A DNA stretch of 64,000 bases from a virus, in the IMG/VR virus record IMGVR_UViG_3300042375_000862, positions 62,001 through 126,000 of that record, one strand, 5' to 3'. Positions 35,932 to 43,960 of this stretch are shown here, one piece after another. The translations under genes were made by a program, and so were the position numbers. The notes beneath the pieces are model-generated. The model saw only the letters and a program-made list of their open reading frames with translations. It was not told the origin of the DNA and ran no database searches. Within the stretch, counting starts at the first letter, position 1, and every line of letters starts with the position of its first letter.

Positions 35932-37599
35932 ATGTATATAATAGGAATATCCGCATTTTACCACGACTCCTCTGTATGTTTATTCAGAGATAATCAACTA
36001 ATATTCGCATGTGAAGAAGAAAAGTTCACAGGTATTAAACATGATGATTCGTTTCCGGTCAGGGCGTTGGAATATATCTATAAACAATATAAGATTACAC
36101 CCAAGAATTTACAAGTGATTTGTTATTATGAAGACCCACAATTAAAATACCAAAGAGTAATAGAAAACATCAAACCTCAATGGTTTAAGAATCCATTATA
36201 TTCGTTGAAGTCCTATTTAAAAATACGTAGTAACATAAAAGAAATTGATAAGAGATTGAAAGAAATTTGTCCAACTGTGTTCTATTCAACTCACCACGAA
36301 GCGCATCAATATTATGCACATTATACATCTCACTTTGAGGAATCCACATGTTTATCGGTAGACGGTGTAGGTGAGGTTGATACGGTATCTTTAGGAGTTG
36401 CAGATTACAACGGTATCAAATACAGTTCACTTGCAAAGTATCCACATTCTATGGGTCTTTATTACTCTGCATTGACCTCTTATTTAGGGTTTAGACCGAA
36501 TGAAGGTGAGTATAAGGTAATGGGATTGGCATCTTATGGTGACCCTCAAAAGTACATTAAAGAGGTACGTGATTTGATTTCATTTAAAAGTGGTAAGTTG
36601 GTGTGTAATATGGATGTATTTTGTTGGAATAAGACCGATAAATCTATGTTCAATGAGAAACTTGCGGAACTATTAAGTGTTCCACAAAGATTACCTGAAG
36701 AAACATTAGAACAAACACACAAAGATTTGGCGGCGGCTGTTCAATTAAGATACGAAGAGGTATTGTTTGAGATTATCAAATCAATTAGACACGTAAGTAA
36801 AAGTCCAAACTTAACATTAAGTGGTGGTTGTGCATATAACGGAACGGCAAATGGTAAAATTATCGATAAGACGCACTTCACCCATCTTTGGATTCCACCG
36901 GCACCATCTGACGCAGGATCAGCAATCGGGGCGGTCGTTCATTATTTGGTTAAAGAACGTAAAATAAGAAGTAAAATCACAAGAAATCCATTTTTAGGTC
37001 CCGAATATTATATGGATGATATTAGACGAGCAATTGGTACCAACAACTTTAAAAAGTTTGAATCTGAAAATAAATTAAGAACACATATAGCACAAAAATT
37101 ATTTGAAGGTAAAGTTGTGGGATGGTTTAATGGTCATATAGAATTCGGATCAAGAGCATTGGGTAATAGATCAATATTGGCAAATCCAACATTACCTAAT
37201 ATGAAAGACAGAATTAATAAGGTCATTAAGAAAAGAGAAGGTTTTAGACCGTTTGCTCCAATGGTAACCAAAGAGAAACAGGATCAATTCTTTGAGATGA
37301 CAGACGATGTTCCATATATGAATCAAGTTGTTAAGGTAAAGGAAGAATATCGAGATAAGTTACTTGCAGTTACTCATGTGGACGGAAGTGCTAGAGTCCA
37401 AACAGTCTACAAACACACCGTAATTCATGATTTATTAAGGGAATTTGAAAAATTAAGTGGTTATCCAATTTTACTGAATACCTCATTCAATGTTAAAGAT
37501 AAGACAATGGTGTTGACACCGAAAGATGCGGTTGACACTTTCTTTGATACTGATATGGATATATTAGTAATGGGTAATTATGTTATGTATAAAAATTAA
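35932..37599 (+). CDS. Carbamoyltransferase, NodU/CmcH family
   Basis: A 555-residue protein with ISAFYHDSSVCLF at the start, the metal-binding HHEAHQYYAHY motif, DGVGEVDT, LSGGCAYNG, and the YrdC-related C-terminal GSRALGNRSILANP. It transfers carbamoyl from carbamoyl phosphate, through an adenylate, to a hydroxyl of a sugar or other acceptor. Length is normal for the family. It is less A/T-rich than the GT10-like genes before it (20 of 60 G/C in the line at 36781), so it may have a different history. Confidence 0.8.
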   Translation: MYIIGISAFYHDSSVCLFRDNQLIFACEEEKFTGIKHDDSFPVRALEYIYKQYKITPKNLQVICYYEDPQLKYQRVIENIKPQWFKNPLYSLKSYLKIRSNIKEIDKRLKEICPTVFYSTHHEAHQYYAHYTSHFEESTCLSVDGVGEVDTVSLGVADYNGIKYSSLAKYPHSMGLYYSALTSYLGFRPNEGEYKVMGLASYGDPQKYIKEVRDLISFKSGKLVCNMDVFCWNKTDKSMFNEKLAELLSVPQRLPEETLEQTHKDLAAAVQLRYEEVLFEIIKSIRHVSKSPNLTLSGGCAYNGTANGKIIDKTHFTHLWIPPAPSDAGSAIGAVVHYLVKERKIRSKITRNPFLGPEYYMDDIRRAIGTNNFKKFESENKLRTHIAQKLFEGKVVGWFNGHIEFGSRALGNRSILANPTLPNMKDRINKVIKKREGFRPFAPMVTKEKQDQFFEMTDDVPYMNQVVKVKEEYRDKLLAVTHVDGSARVQTVYKHTVIHDLLREFEKLSGYPILLNTSFNVKDKTMVLTPKDAVDTFFDTDMDILVMGNYVMYKN

Positions 37600-37602
37600 A
37601 AT

Positions 37603-37719
37603 ATGAAAAAACTAATCAATTGGGTAAAGAAATACTTTGCTGACAAGAAAAGAAAAAAAGAATTTAAAAAGAAATTAGAAGAATTACGTAAAAGAGACCC
37701 ATTTATTTATAACCATTAA
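37603..37719 (+). CDS. Small Lys-rich protein, 38 residues
   Basis: ATG at 37603, three bases after the carbamoyltransferase stop, TAA at 37717-37719. The sequence begins MKKLINWVKKYFADKK and ends KRDPFIYNH, a strongly basic amphipathic helix. I recall similar short reading frames beside phage carbamoyltransferases, but no function is known. Position and intact frame favour a real gene. Confidence 0.5.
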   Translation: MKKLINWVKKYFADKKRKKEFKKKLEELRKRDPFIYNH

Positions 37720-37730
37720 TTTGGTTTTTT
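37711..37730 (+). terminator. Weak terminator-like hairpin after the carbamoyltransferase unit
   Basis: AACCA and TGGTT can pair around a six-base loop (TTAATT), followed by four more T residues. The stem is only five base pairs and overlaps the end of the 38-residue gene, so termination is doubtful. A new promoter-like motif starts 11 bases later. Confidence 0.25.
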
Positions 37731-37740
37731 AAAAAAGTTT

Positions 37741-37752
37741 CTTTATATTATA
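37741..37752 (+). promoter_or_regulatory. Candidate promoter-like motif before the APS kinase unit
   Basis: CTTTATATTATA, 6 bases before ATG 37758, follows a T-rich tract. The bases through the ATG (TATATTATAGTATTATG) nearly repeat those before the minus-strand gene at 20970. Confidence 0.4.
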
Positions 37753-37757
37753 GTATT

Positions 37758-38195
37758 ATGTCAATATATTGGTTCACCGGACAACCCGCATCAGGTAAAA
37801 CTACGTTAGTAAACAATCTCCTAACTCATTTTGGTAAGGAGAATACTATCATTATAGATGGTGACGATTTGAGGGACATTTTCCAAAATAAGGACTATTC
37901 TGAGGTGGGAAGGAGAAAAAATATTGAAAGAGCACAAGACATTGCTCAATTTTTGAATAAAAAGGGGTTTACGGTCTTGGTATCCTTAGTTTCACCATAT
38001 AAAGACCAAAGAGAGGACTTTAAGAATAGAGAAGACGTTGTTGAGGTTTATGTTCACACGACGGAAGATAGGGGTAGAAATCAGTTTCACGTAGAGAACT
38101 ATGAACCACCTACCGAAAACTTTATAGATTTGGATACAACGGATAAAACCGAAGTAGATTCTTATTATGAAATATTAAAAAAATTAACACTATGA
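37758..38195 (+). CDS. cysC: Adenylylsulfate (APS) kinase
   Basis: A 145-residue protein with a Walker A loop GQPASGKT (8-15), IIDGDDLR, NIERAQDIAQFL and VLVSLVSPYKDQRE, all characteristic of APS kinase. It phosphorylates adenylylsulfate to PAPS, the sulfate donor for sulfotransferases. It is slightly short at the C-terminus (family about 175-200). First gene of a three-gene coupled unit with the HxGH nucleotidyltransferase and DUF2061 protein; a sulfotransferase-like gene is 3 kb downstream. Confidence 0.8.
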   Translation: MSIYWFTGQPASGKTTLVNNLLTHFGKENTIIIDGDDLRDIFQNKDYSEVGRRKNIERAQDIAQFLNKKGFTVLVSLVSPYKDQREDFKNREDVVEVYVHTTEDRGRNQFHVENYEPPTENFIDLDTTDKTEVDSYYEILKKLTL

Positions 38196-38578
38196 GTAAG
38201 AAATATGCAATGTATGTGGGCAGATGGCAAAATTGGCACAAGGGTCACGAATGGTTACTTAACCAACAATTAGAAAAGGGAAAGAATGTGTGGGTGGCAA
38301 TTAGAAATGTGGAGACAGATGAAAACAACCCAAAAACGGCACAACAAGTTATGATGGATTTAGCTGAAGAATCCTTCTTTAAGGAAAATTCACATAGAAT
38401 TAACATATCCATCATCCCTGATATTGAGAGTATCAATTATGGTAGAGGAGTTGGGTATGATGTCATTTACCATGAACCACCTGAAGACGTGGCAAAAATT
38501 AGTGGTACAAGTATAAGAAACGGGTATATTGACTCAAACGGAGATATTATAGAATATCCAGATATGAATGACAAATGA
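38192..38578 (+). CDS. HxGH nucleotidyltransferase (cytidylyltransferase-like)
   Basis: A 128-residue protein with GRWQNWHKGHEWL (H16 and H19 of the HxGH motif) and a C-terminal ISGTSIR that matches the second nucleotide-binding motif. NMN adenylyltransferases and ATP sulfurylases share these. Coupled to APS kinase by ATGA. It could make the APS that CysC needs, or activate another phospho-metabolite; sequence alone does not decide. Confidence 0.65.
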   Translation: MSKKYAMYVGRWQNWHKGHEWLLNQQLEKGKNVWVAIRNVETDENNPKTAQQVMMDLAEESFFKENSHRINISIIPDIESINYGRGVGYDVIYHEPPEDVAKISGTSIRNGYIDSNGDIIEYPDMNDK

Positions 38579-38790
38579 TAGTAGAACGTAAACGACATAT
38601 AGCTAAAACCATCTCATATCGTATTGTAAGTACCCTTATTGGGTTTCTAATAATATGGTGGGTAAGTGGATCAATTAAGGTCGGTACGGCTTTCGGAGTG
38701 GTAGAACTGATATATAAACCCATCCAATATTATCTTCATGAAAGAATTTGGTATAAATGGATAAAATTTGGATTAAAAGATAAAAAATAA
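38575..38790 (+). CDS. DUF2061 small membrane protein
   Basis: A 71-residue protein with two hydrophobic stretches (ISYRIVSTLIGFLIIWWVSG and GTAFGVVELIYKPIQYYLHE) and basic ends, typical of DUF2061. The family often neighbours sulfate-assimilation genes, which fits APS kinase upstream. The molecular role is not known. It ends directly at the GTATTTATA motif preceding the next gene. Confidence 0.75.
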   Translation: MIVERKRHIAKTISYRIVSTLIGFLIIWWVSGSIKVGTAFGVVELIYKPIQYYLHERIWYKWIKFGLKDKK

Positions 38791-38799
38791 GTATTTATA
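38791..38799 (+). promoter_or_regulatory. Recurrent GTATTTATA element (site 1 of 3)
   Basis: GTATTTATA starts right after the TAA of the DUF2061 gene and 27 bases before ATG 38818. The same or nearly the same element precedes the tail fibre (49498) and the 72-residue gene (51382). Its reverse complement contains TATAAATA, the T4-type late promoter core, but in the opposite orientation. Confidence 0.35.
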
Positions 38800-38817
38800 T
38801 ACAAATAACAAAACAAT

Positions 38818-40347
38818 ATGAGGACAGTATTAATAGGTTCGGACTTTATGTACGACAAAGATGGTAATTTAAAACCAATTGAAATCAATACCGCAGTTGG
38901 TTGGCATAATAATACAATTGAAGAAACCGACTCACTGTTGGATTTAACAACATTGACTACATTTATAACCGATAATTCTTTTACCAAAGTCGTATATATC
39001 GGAAATATTTCTAATTTAGATGTAGAATTATCAGGTTCATGTACCACATTAGGAATTGAATATGAAAAACATTTGGTATATACAAACTCAATCACCATCC
39101 CATTTGTTGAGGATAACAATCAAACTCTAATTATTAGAAGTGCTTACGACACCACTGCATTGGTAGATGACACATATTGTAGAGATAAAGTTAATTTTTT
39201 AAATTTAATAAAAGATTCTTCTTTTGGGTCTCAATTTGCTTATTTAGATGAAAACAATTCAATCGTTAGTAATATAACAACAATTAACGATAATGGGGAA
39301 CATCCAAATTTTATTTTAAAAGCAAGATTACCTGATTATGATAAAGAAGTTTATCCTAAATTTTATAAAGTATCTACACAAGAAGAATTAGATAGTCTTA
39401 TTTCAAATGTAGTTACTTCTGATTATTTTTTAATGGAGTTTCATTTAAATCAATCTGAATTAATACAAGACCATATAAAAGTTTTTAGAGGATTAAATTT
39501 ATTATTCCCACCAAATTTAGAATCTATATCATTAGGTGGTTATACAAGAGCATGCGATGATAAGATTACAATAAACTCATCATTTAATCCTACTACATTT
39601 GAATTAACAAATGGTCGTGAAAAATATATTGCAGGTAATTATCAATTATTACTACCAAAATTATCAGATACAGACTTGGTATTGATGAGTGATGGTACAT
39701 ACAAGGTTGCAACCGAATTGGTGGTAGGGGATGTATTAAAAACAATCGATATTCCTAATCCATTTGATGTTGTAGATATGAGCGCAGTTGCAAATTATAG
39801 AATATCACAATCCGAATTAGAGAGTGGTACAACATACTCAACAAATGCTATTACTAACATAAGACGAGTGAATACATATTCTAAAATTGTTAAAATAACA
39901 TTTACCGATGGTAGTGATTGGTTTGATAACCGACATTCAAATTACCTTTCAATTAGAAATAATGAAGTAAGATTTTTAAAACTAAATGGTGGGGATAACG
40001 ATGATTCAATGGTTATTGGTGACAATATATTATTATTAGATACATTAAATTTTGAAACACCTTTATTTATAATAAAAGAAGTATCAAATATTGAAATGGT
40101 TTCTGAATTTTTTGGTGGGTATGAAATAACCGTAGAAAACGCTCATATATTCTTAACAAAATCAGATGTGGACTCAGATAAATCATATGTTTCAATTGAA
40201 CATAATGGAGTGGATTGTACATATGAAAGTTTAAATAATTGTGAGTTCGGTGGTATATGTGGAAAAAACCAGCAGTGTTGTCCACTATCATGGAACGATA
40301 GACAATGTCTAAAAACGATTCAATGTCTCGCATGTAACCAAAAATAA
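38818..40347 (+). CDS. Multidomain protein: ATP-grasp-like N-terminus, Hint-like domain, Cys-rich tail
   Basis: A 509-residue protein. Residues 1-280 include GSDFMYDKDGNLKPIEINTA and RSAYDTTALVDDTYCRDK, recalling ATP-grasp-like proteins (weak). From about 282 comes a Hint (intein/Hedgehog) pattern: DTDLVLMSDGTYK, VVGDVLKT, SKIVKITFTDGSDW, then FFGGYEITVENAHIFLT. The N-terminal Cys/Ser nucleophile is unclear (KLSDTDL), so splicing is doubtful. Residues after about 465 hold nine Cys (NCEFGGICGKNQQCC and further). The leader contains a GTATTTATA element shared with fibre genes, suggesting a late or structural protein. Confidence 0.5.
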   Translation: MRTVLIGSDFMYDKDGNLKPIEINTAVGWHNNTIEETDSLLDLTTLTTFITDNSFTKVVYIGNISNLDVELSGSCTTLGIEYEKHLVYTNSITIPFVEDNNQTLIIRSAYDTTALVDDTYCRDKVNFLNLIKDSSFGSQFAYLDENNSIVSNITTINDNGEHPNFILKARLPDYDKEVYPKFYKVSTQEELDSLISNVVTSDYFLMEFHLNQSELIQDHIKVFRGLNLLFPPNLESISLGGYTRACDDKITINSSFNPTTFELTNGREKYIAGNYQLLLPKLSDTDLVLMSDGTYKVATELVVGDVLKTIDIPNPFDVVDMSAVANYRISQSELESGTTYSTNAITNIRRVNTYSKIVKITFTDGSDWFDNRHSNYLSIRNNEVRFLKLNGGDNDDSMVIGDNILLLDTLNFETPLFIIKEVSNIEMVSEFFGGYEITVENAHIFLTKSDVDSDKSYVSIEHNGVDCTYESLNNCEFGGICGKNQQCCPLSWNDRQCLKTIQCLACNQK

Positions 40348-40366
40348 TAAAATAAAATAATATAAA

Positions 40367-40444
40367 ATGACAATAACAGAAAAACAAACAATTAATAATG
40401 TAATGGGTCAAATTGGTTCACTAATTATTACCGCAAATTCTTAA
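40367..40444 (+). CDS. Short peptide gene, 25 residues
   Basis: ATG 40367 to TAA 40444 encodes a 25-residue peptide starting MTITEKQTINN and ending IITANS. It fills most of the gap between the Hint-domain gene and the Cys-rich gene. No known family; small size makes it uncertain. It could be a leader or a modification substrate, but there is no direct sign. Confidence 0.35.
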   Translation: MTITEKQTINNVMGQIGSLIITANS

Positions 40445-40465
40445 TAAAGAAATAAAATAAGTTAT

Positions 40466-40750
40466 ATGGATTTTGATTTCAAAAAAATCACTAAGGCTTG
40501 GTTTGATTCGTATTTTGGTTCGGATAAACAAAAAGAGATGGCGGTAAAACGTTCATCAATATGTGAAGTGTGCCCATCCCGTGACGTAAAAGTTAAAGGG
40601 ATTGATTTATTAACAGTATGTGGTGAATGCGGGTGCCCAATCAAGAAAAAAATATTTTCAGACGTTTTCAACGATTGTCCATTAAAAAAATGGGAATCAG
40701 TTGATTTAGAATATTTTCCATCAAGAAAAACTAATAAAACTTTATATTAA
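40466..40750 (+). CDS. Small Cys-rich, probably zinc-binding protein
   Basis: A 94-residue protein with CEVCPSR, CGECGCPIK and DCPLKKW: three Cys clusters that could hold one or two zinc ions. Similar short proteins occur in marine phages. Function unknown. It opens the modification island and already ends in NKTLY, a variant of the Lys-Thr-Leu-Ile tail seen in following genes. Confidence 0.65.
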   Translation: MDFDFKKITKAWFDSYFGSDKQKEMAVKRSSICEVCPSRDVKVKGIDLLTVCGECGCPIKKKIFSDVFNDCPLKKWESVDLEYFPSRKTNKTLY

Positions 40751-40755
40751 ATTGT

Positions 40756-41136
40756 ATGATAACAGAAATCCATACATCAAATAAAATTTATATAAAATTT
40801 ATTGATACTAAAAAAGGTTGGGGTGTCTTTTGTAAAGAAAAAATATTAAAAGATGAAATTGTAGAACAATGTTACGGAATAATTGATAATTATAAAACTA
40901 CACCGTTAAAAGATTATTGTTTTGTATTAAACACAAAAAATCATCAGAACCACGACGCAATAATGCCAGTGGGGTATGGTGCAATATATAATCATAGTGA
41001 TACACCAAACATAACTTGGCAAAATATAGGTAAAATAGTAGAATTTATAGCCACTCAAGATATTGAAATTGGTGAAGAAATTTGTCATAATTATGGAGAA
41101 GGATATTTAGAAAAATGGGCCCACCGATTTATATAA
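40756..41136 (+). CDS. SET-domain protein (putative lysine methyltransferase)
   Basis: A 126-residue minimal SET domain. Marks in order: KGWGVFCKEKILKDE (GxG-type SAM loop), GAIYNHSDTPN (equivalent of NHSxxPN), and GEEICHNYGEGY (ELxxxY-type motif with the catalytic Tyr). No pre- or post-SET Cys. It would methylate a Lys side chain using SAM; host or phage target unknown. Stop and next start share a base (TAATG). Confidence 0.78.
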   Translation: MITEIHTSNKIYIKFIDTKKGWGVFCKEKILKDEIVEQCYGIIDNYKTTPLKDYCFVLNTKNHQNHDAIMPVGYGAIYNHSDTPNITWQNIGKIVEFIATQDIEIGEEICHNYGEGYLEKWAHRFI

Positions 41137-41735
41137 TGAAAATCGCATTAATATATATCGCTAGAACAGGATCAACTTCCTTATTGAAGTATTTTGCAAA
41201 ATTAAAACCTAATTATGTTTGTTATAATGAACCATGGTTTCCATGGGCAAAGAAAAATATACATACCGAAAATACGGAGTACAATGAATTAATTAAAAAC
41301 GATAATTTATTTATAAAATCTACATTAACCCATCTACCATGTTCATTAGAAACATTAATTTCTGATTTTGATACTGTTATTTTTTTAATAAGAAAAGACC
41401 TTAAATCCCAAATAGAAAGTCATATTTTAGTGAATAAAGAAATGTCATATTTAAACACCACAAAAAGAAAATATAACATACACAATATAACTGAAAGTGA
41501 AATTGAACATTATAGTGAGATTACAAATAATCACATACAAAAAATAAAAACCACATCTAATACATATAATGTACCTCTATTTTATTATGAAGATTTATAT
41601 TATGGTGATTTTCAACCGATATTTGATGAATTGGGAATTGTATATAATAAAGAATATTATGATGAATATTTAAATATTTCTAACAAATATAGAATTGGTA
41701 ATATGGACATTAAAAACCATAAAACTTTAATTTAA
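41136..41735 (+). CDS. Sulfotransferase-like protein
   Basis: A 199-residue protein from ATG 41136; a start further upstream would overlap the SET gene by 22 bases. IYIARTGSTSLLKYF is the 5'-PAPS-binding loop (R10 to S15), NEPWFPW follows, and VIFLIRKDLKSQIESH is the 3'-phosphate-binding segment. It should transfer sulfate from PAPS to a sugar or tyrosine. The APS kinase at 37758 could supply PAPS. A truncated relative lies at 43796. Ends KNHKTLI. Confidence 0.7.
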   Translation: MKIALIYIARTGSTSLLKYFAKLKPNYVCYNEPWFPWAKKNIHTENTEYNELIKNDNLFIKSTLTHLPCSLETLISDFDTVIFLIRKDLKSQIESHILVNKEMSYLNTTKRKYNIHNITESEIEHYSEITNNHIQKIKTTSNTYNVPLFYYEDLYYGDFQPIFDELGIVYNKEYYDEYLNISNKYRIGNMDIKNHKTLI

Positions 41736-42212
41736 ATGAATATATGTAAAAATTTATTATCAGACAAAGAGTTATTTTTTTTAAATTCAATATGTTCAAA
41801 TTTTGTTGAGACACAATTACCACACAATCGTAATAACTACGTTAGAAAAAACTTAAATATAAAAGAAGAGTTGTTAGAATATCAAAAAAGATGCTCAAAA
41901 TATTTACCAGATGGGTATCAATTATATGATTTATGGATTAACAAGGTAACCAATAAAACAAATATTGATGACAATTATCATATTGATGTTGCGGATTTAA
42001 GTATCATCACCTACATTAATGAAAATTTTGAGGGTGGAGAATTTCAGTATATTTTTAAAAATGAAGAAATAAAAGTAAAACCAATTATAAACCATAGCTT
42101 AATTATAAATAAAGAAATAGAACATAGAGTTCTTAATGTAACTAATGGAGAAAGATTTAGTTTAATTTCTTTTTATAAAAAAATACAAAAAAAACAAAAA
42201 ACATTAATTTAA
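41736..42212 (+). CDS. 2-oxoglutarate/Fe(II) dioxygenase (island copy 1)
   Basis: A 158-residue protein. H82 and D84 (NYHIDVADLS) with H130 (IEHRV) form the iron triad, and R140 (GERFSL) binds 2OG; EGGEFQYIF is the typical strand between. Short for the family (180-220) but complete in motifs. Ends KKQKTLI followed directly by ATG of the radical SAM gene. Confidence 0.72.
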   Translation: MNICKNLLSDKELFFLNSICSNFVETQLPHNRNNYVRKNLNIKEELLEYQKRCSKYLPDGYQLYDLWINKVTNKTNIDDNYHIDVADLSIITYINENFEGGEFQYIFKNEEIKVKPIINHSLIINKEIEHRVLNVTNGERFSLISFYKKIQKKQKTLI

Positions 42213-43274
42213 ATGAATACATTTAAAAATATAGATTTAAAAAATTATGTTTGTAGTGTTCCATTTAATTCATTAGAAATACATAATAATGTTTGCTTTG
42301 TATGTTGTCCATCTTGGTTACCAAATAAAATAGAACTTAATGAGATTCCTTTAAAAGATGTATATAATAGTGAACCTGTTATTGATATTAGAAATTCTAT
42401 TTTAGATGGTTCATTTAAATATTGTAATAAAGAACTTTGCCCATATTTAAGTAAATTGGTAAATTACGGGGTAACATCTGGACCCGTTACTTTAAAAACA
42501 AAATTAAACCCAAGTTTTTATAATCCTATTATAAAAAATAATACACCGGATTATCTTATAATGAATTTTGACAGGACATGCAATTATAAATGCCCTTCAT
42601 GTAGAATTGATTTAATTGTTGAAAATGGAGAAGGTATACAACGTGTTGAAAAAACAATTGAAGATATAGATAATTATTATTCTGCAAATGTAAAAACACT
42701 ATACATAACTGGTTCAGGTGACCCATTTGTATCGGTGGGGTTTAGAAATTATTTAAGAAATTTTAATCCTAAAAAATATCCAAAATTAATATCAATTCAT
42801 TTACATACAAATGCAAGTATGTGGGATAAAAAAATGTGGGATAGTATGCCAAATATTCATAATTATGTAAACACTTGTGAAATCAGTATAGACGCTGGCA
42901 CTAAAGATACTTACGAAAATAAAACAAGAATAGGTGGCAATTGGGAAAATTTAATGAATAATCTTAAATTTATCAATACATTACCAATACGTGTTAAAAC
43001 ATCGTTTGTTGTTCAAGATAGTAATTATATGGAAATGGAAACATTTTATAATTTAATGTATTCTATATTTAGAAAAAAAGTAGATGTGTTTTTTGGAAAG
43101 ATAACAAATTGGGGAACATTTTCCGAAGGTGAATTTAAATTAAAACAAGTATGGGATGCCGAACATCCAGAACATGAATTATTTAAAAAAGAATTTAATA
43201 AAATATGGAAAAATCAAAATCTATTCCATAATTTATATGAGTTTATTGATAACACTAATAAAACTTTAATATAA
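42213..43274 (+). CDS. Radical SAM protein with N-terminal Cys-rich (SPASM-like) region
   Basis: A 353-residue protein. An N-terminal Cys set (VCFVCCPSW, then CNKELCPYL) precedes the radical SAM motif CNYKCPSC (C123, C127, C130). The usual GGEP is GSGDP (YITGSGDPF). The EISIDAGTKDTYE strand is typical of peptide- or protein-modifying radical SAM enzymes. Not closely alike to those at 5044 and 8615. Placed among 2OG, SET and sulfotransferase genes, it fits a protein- or peptide-modification island. Ends NTNKTLI. Confidence 0.75.
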   Translation: MNTFKNIDLKNYVCSVPFNSLEIHNNVCFVCCPSWLPNKIELNEIPLKDVYNSEPVIDIRNSILDGSFKYCNKELCPYLSKLVNYGVTSGPVTLKTKLNPSFYNPIIKNNTPDYLIMNFDRTCNYKCPSCRIDLIVENGEGIQRVEKTIEDIDNYYSANVKTLYITGSGDPFVSVGFRNYLRNFNPKKYPKLISIHLHTNASMWDKKMWDSMPNIHNYVNTCEISIDAGTKDTYENKTRIGGNWENLMNNLKFINTLPIRVKTSFVVQDSNYMEMETFYNLMYSIFRKKVDVFFGKITNWGTFSEGEFKLKQVWDAEHPEHELFKKEFNKIWKNQNLFHNLYEFIDNTNKTLI

Positions 43275-43280
43275 TTAAAT

Positions 43281-43796
43281 ATGAAACATAACATAATAAA
43301 AATTGACATAAATGACATAAATTTAATAAAACAAGTTTATAAAAATGGTGAAGAAAATGGTCATAATGTAGAAACAAATCCATACAATAAAAGAAGGGAT
43401 AAAAATACTTATAGTACTGAATTAGTTAAAAGTGAAACGTTTTTTTGTGATACACGTAATAAAGAATTAGTCGATATTGTTAAAAAATATATTAACATAA
43501 ATGAAACAACGGAATATATTGTTAATATGCATTATATTAATTATAAAATAGGTGAGGAAGCAAAAGAGCATATTGATACCGGTGCCTCAATAAGAACATA
43601 TATAATATTATTAAATGATAATTTTAATGGTGGTGAATTTTATCTGGATAATATCCATATCCCTCTAAAATTGGGCGAAATAATTGAATTTGATGCCAAT
43701 TTATTACATAAGGTTACTCCCATAATATCTGGCAATAGAGAAGTATTAGCGATATGGATTTTACCATCGCAAAAAAATAAAAAAACTTTAACATAG
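43281..43796 (+). CDS. 2-oxoglutarate/Fe(II) dioxygenase (island copy 2)
   Basis: A 171-residue protein with H97 and D99 (KEHIDTGASIRTYI), H143 (NLLHKVTP) and R153 (GNREVLAIW); FNGGEFYLDN between them. All four key residues are present. Probably hydroxylates a protein or sugar. Ends KNKKTLT; its TAG overlaps a GTG that opens the sulfotransferase fragment. Confidence 0.75.
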   Translation: MKHNIIKIDINDINLIKQVYKNGEENGHNVETNPYNKRRDKNTYSTELVKSETFFCDTRNKELVDIVKKYININETTEYIVNMHYINYKIGEEAKEHIDTGASIRTYIILLNDNFNGGEFYLDNIHIPLKLGEIIEFDANLLHKVTPIISGNREVLAIWILPSQKNKKTLT

Positions 43797-43960
43797 TGAT
43801 AGTCCTGATTTTATCACGTACAAGATGTGGATCTACTACATTATGTAAATGGATATCAAAAGAATTAGATATTGAATTAGATGAAACCCCATATGATAAA
43901 AAATATAGAAAAGACACATATACTTTAACGTATGATTTTAAAAGAAAAAATATTATTTAG
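43796..43960 (+). pseudogene. Truncated sulfotransferase-like fragment
   Basis: A 54-residue frame with GTG at 43796 (overlapping the previous TAG by one base, like the TAATG junctions) and TAG at 43958. The start VLILSRTRCGSTTLCKWI matches the PAPS-binding start of the gene at 41136 (IYIARTGSTSLLKYF), but nothing follows beyond about 50 residues. It runs 29 bases into the next 2OG gene, and its stop falls inside a 29-base sequence repeated at 44502. It looks like a sulfotransferase gene cut by recombination. Confidence 0.5.

Noticed and set aside
38791-38799. T4-type late promoter TATAAATA
   Set aside because: The core is in the reverse orientation relative to the downstream gene, so it is not a standard T4 late promoter; reported instead as an unassigned element.
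41115-41135. Upstream start for the sulfotransferase
   Set aside because: ATG 41136 gives the TAATG junction and starts directly before the PAPS loop.
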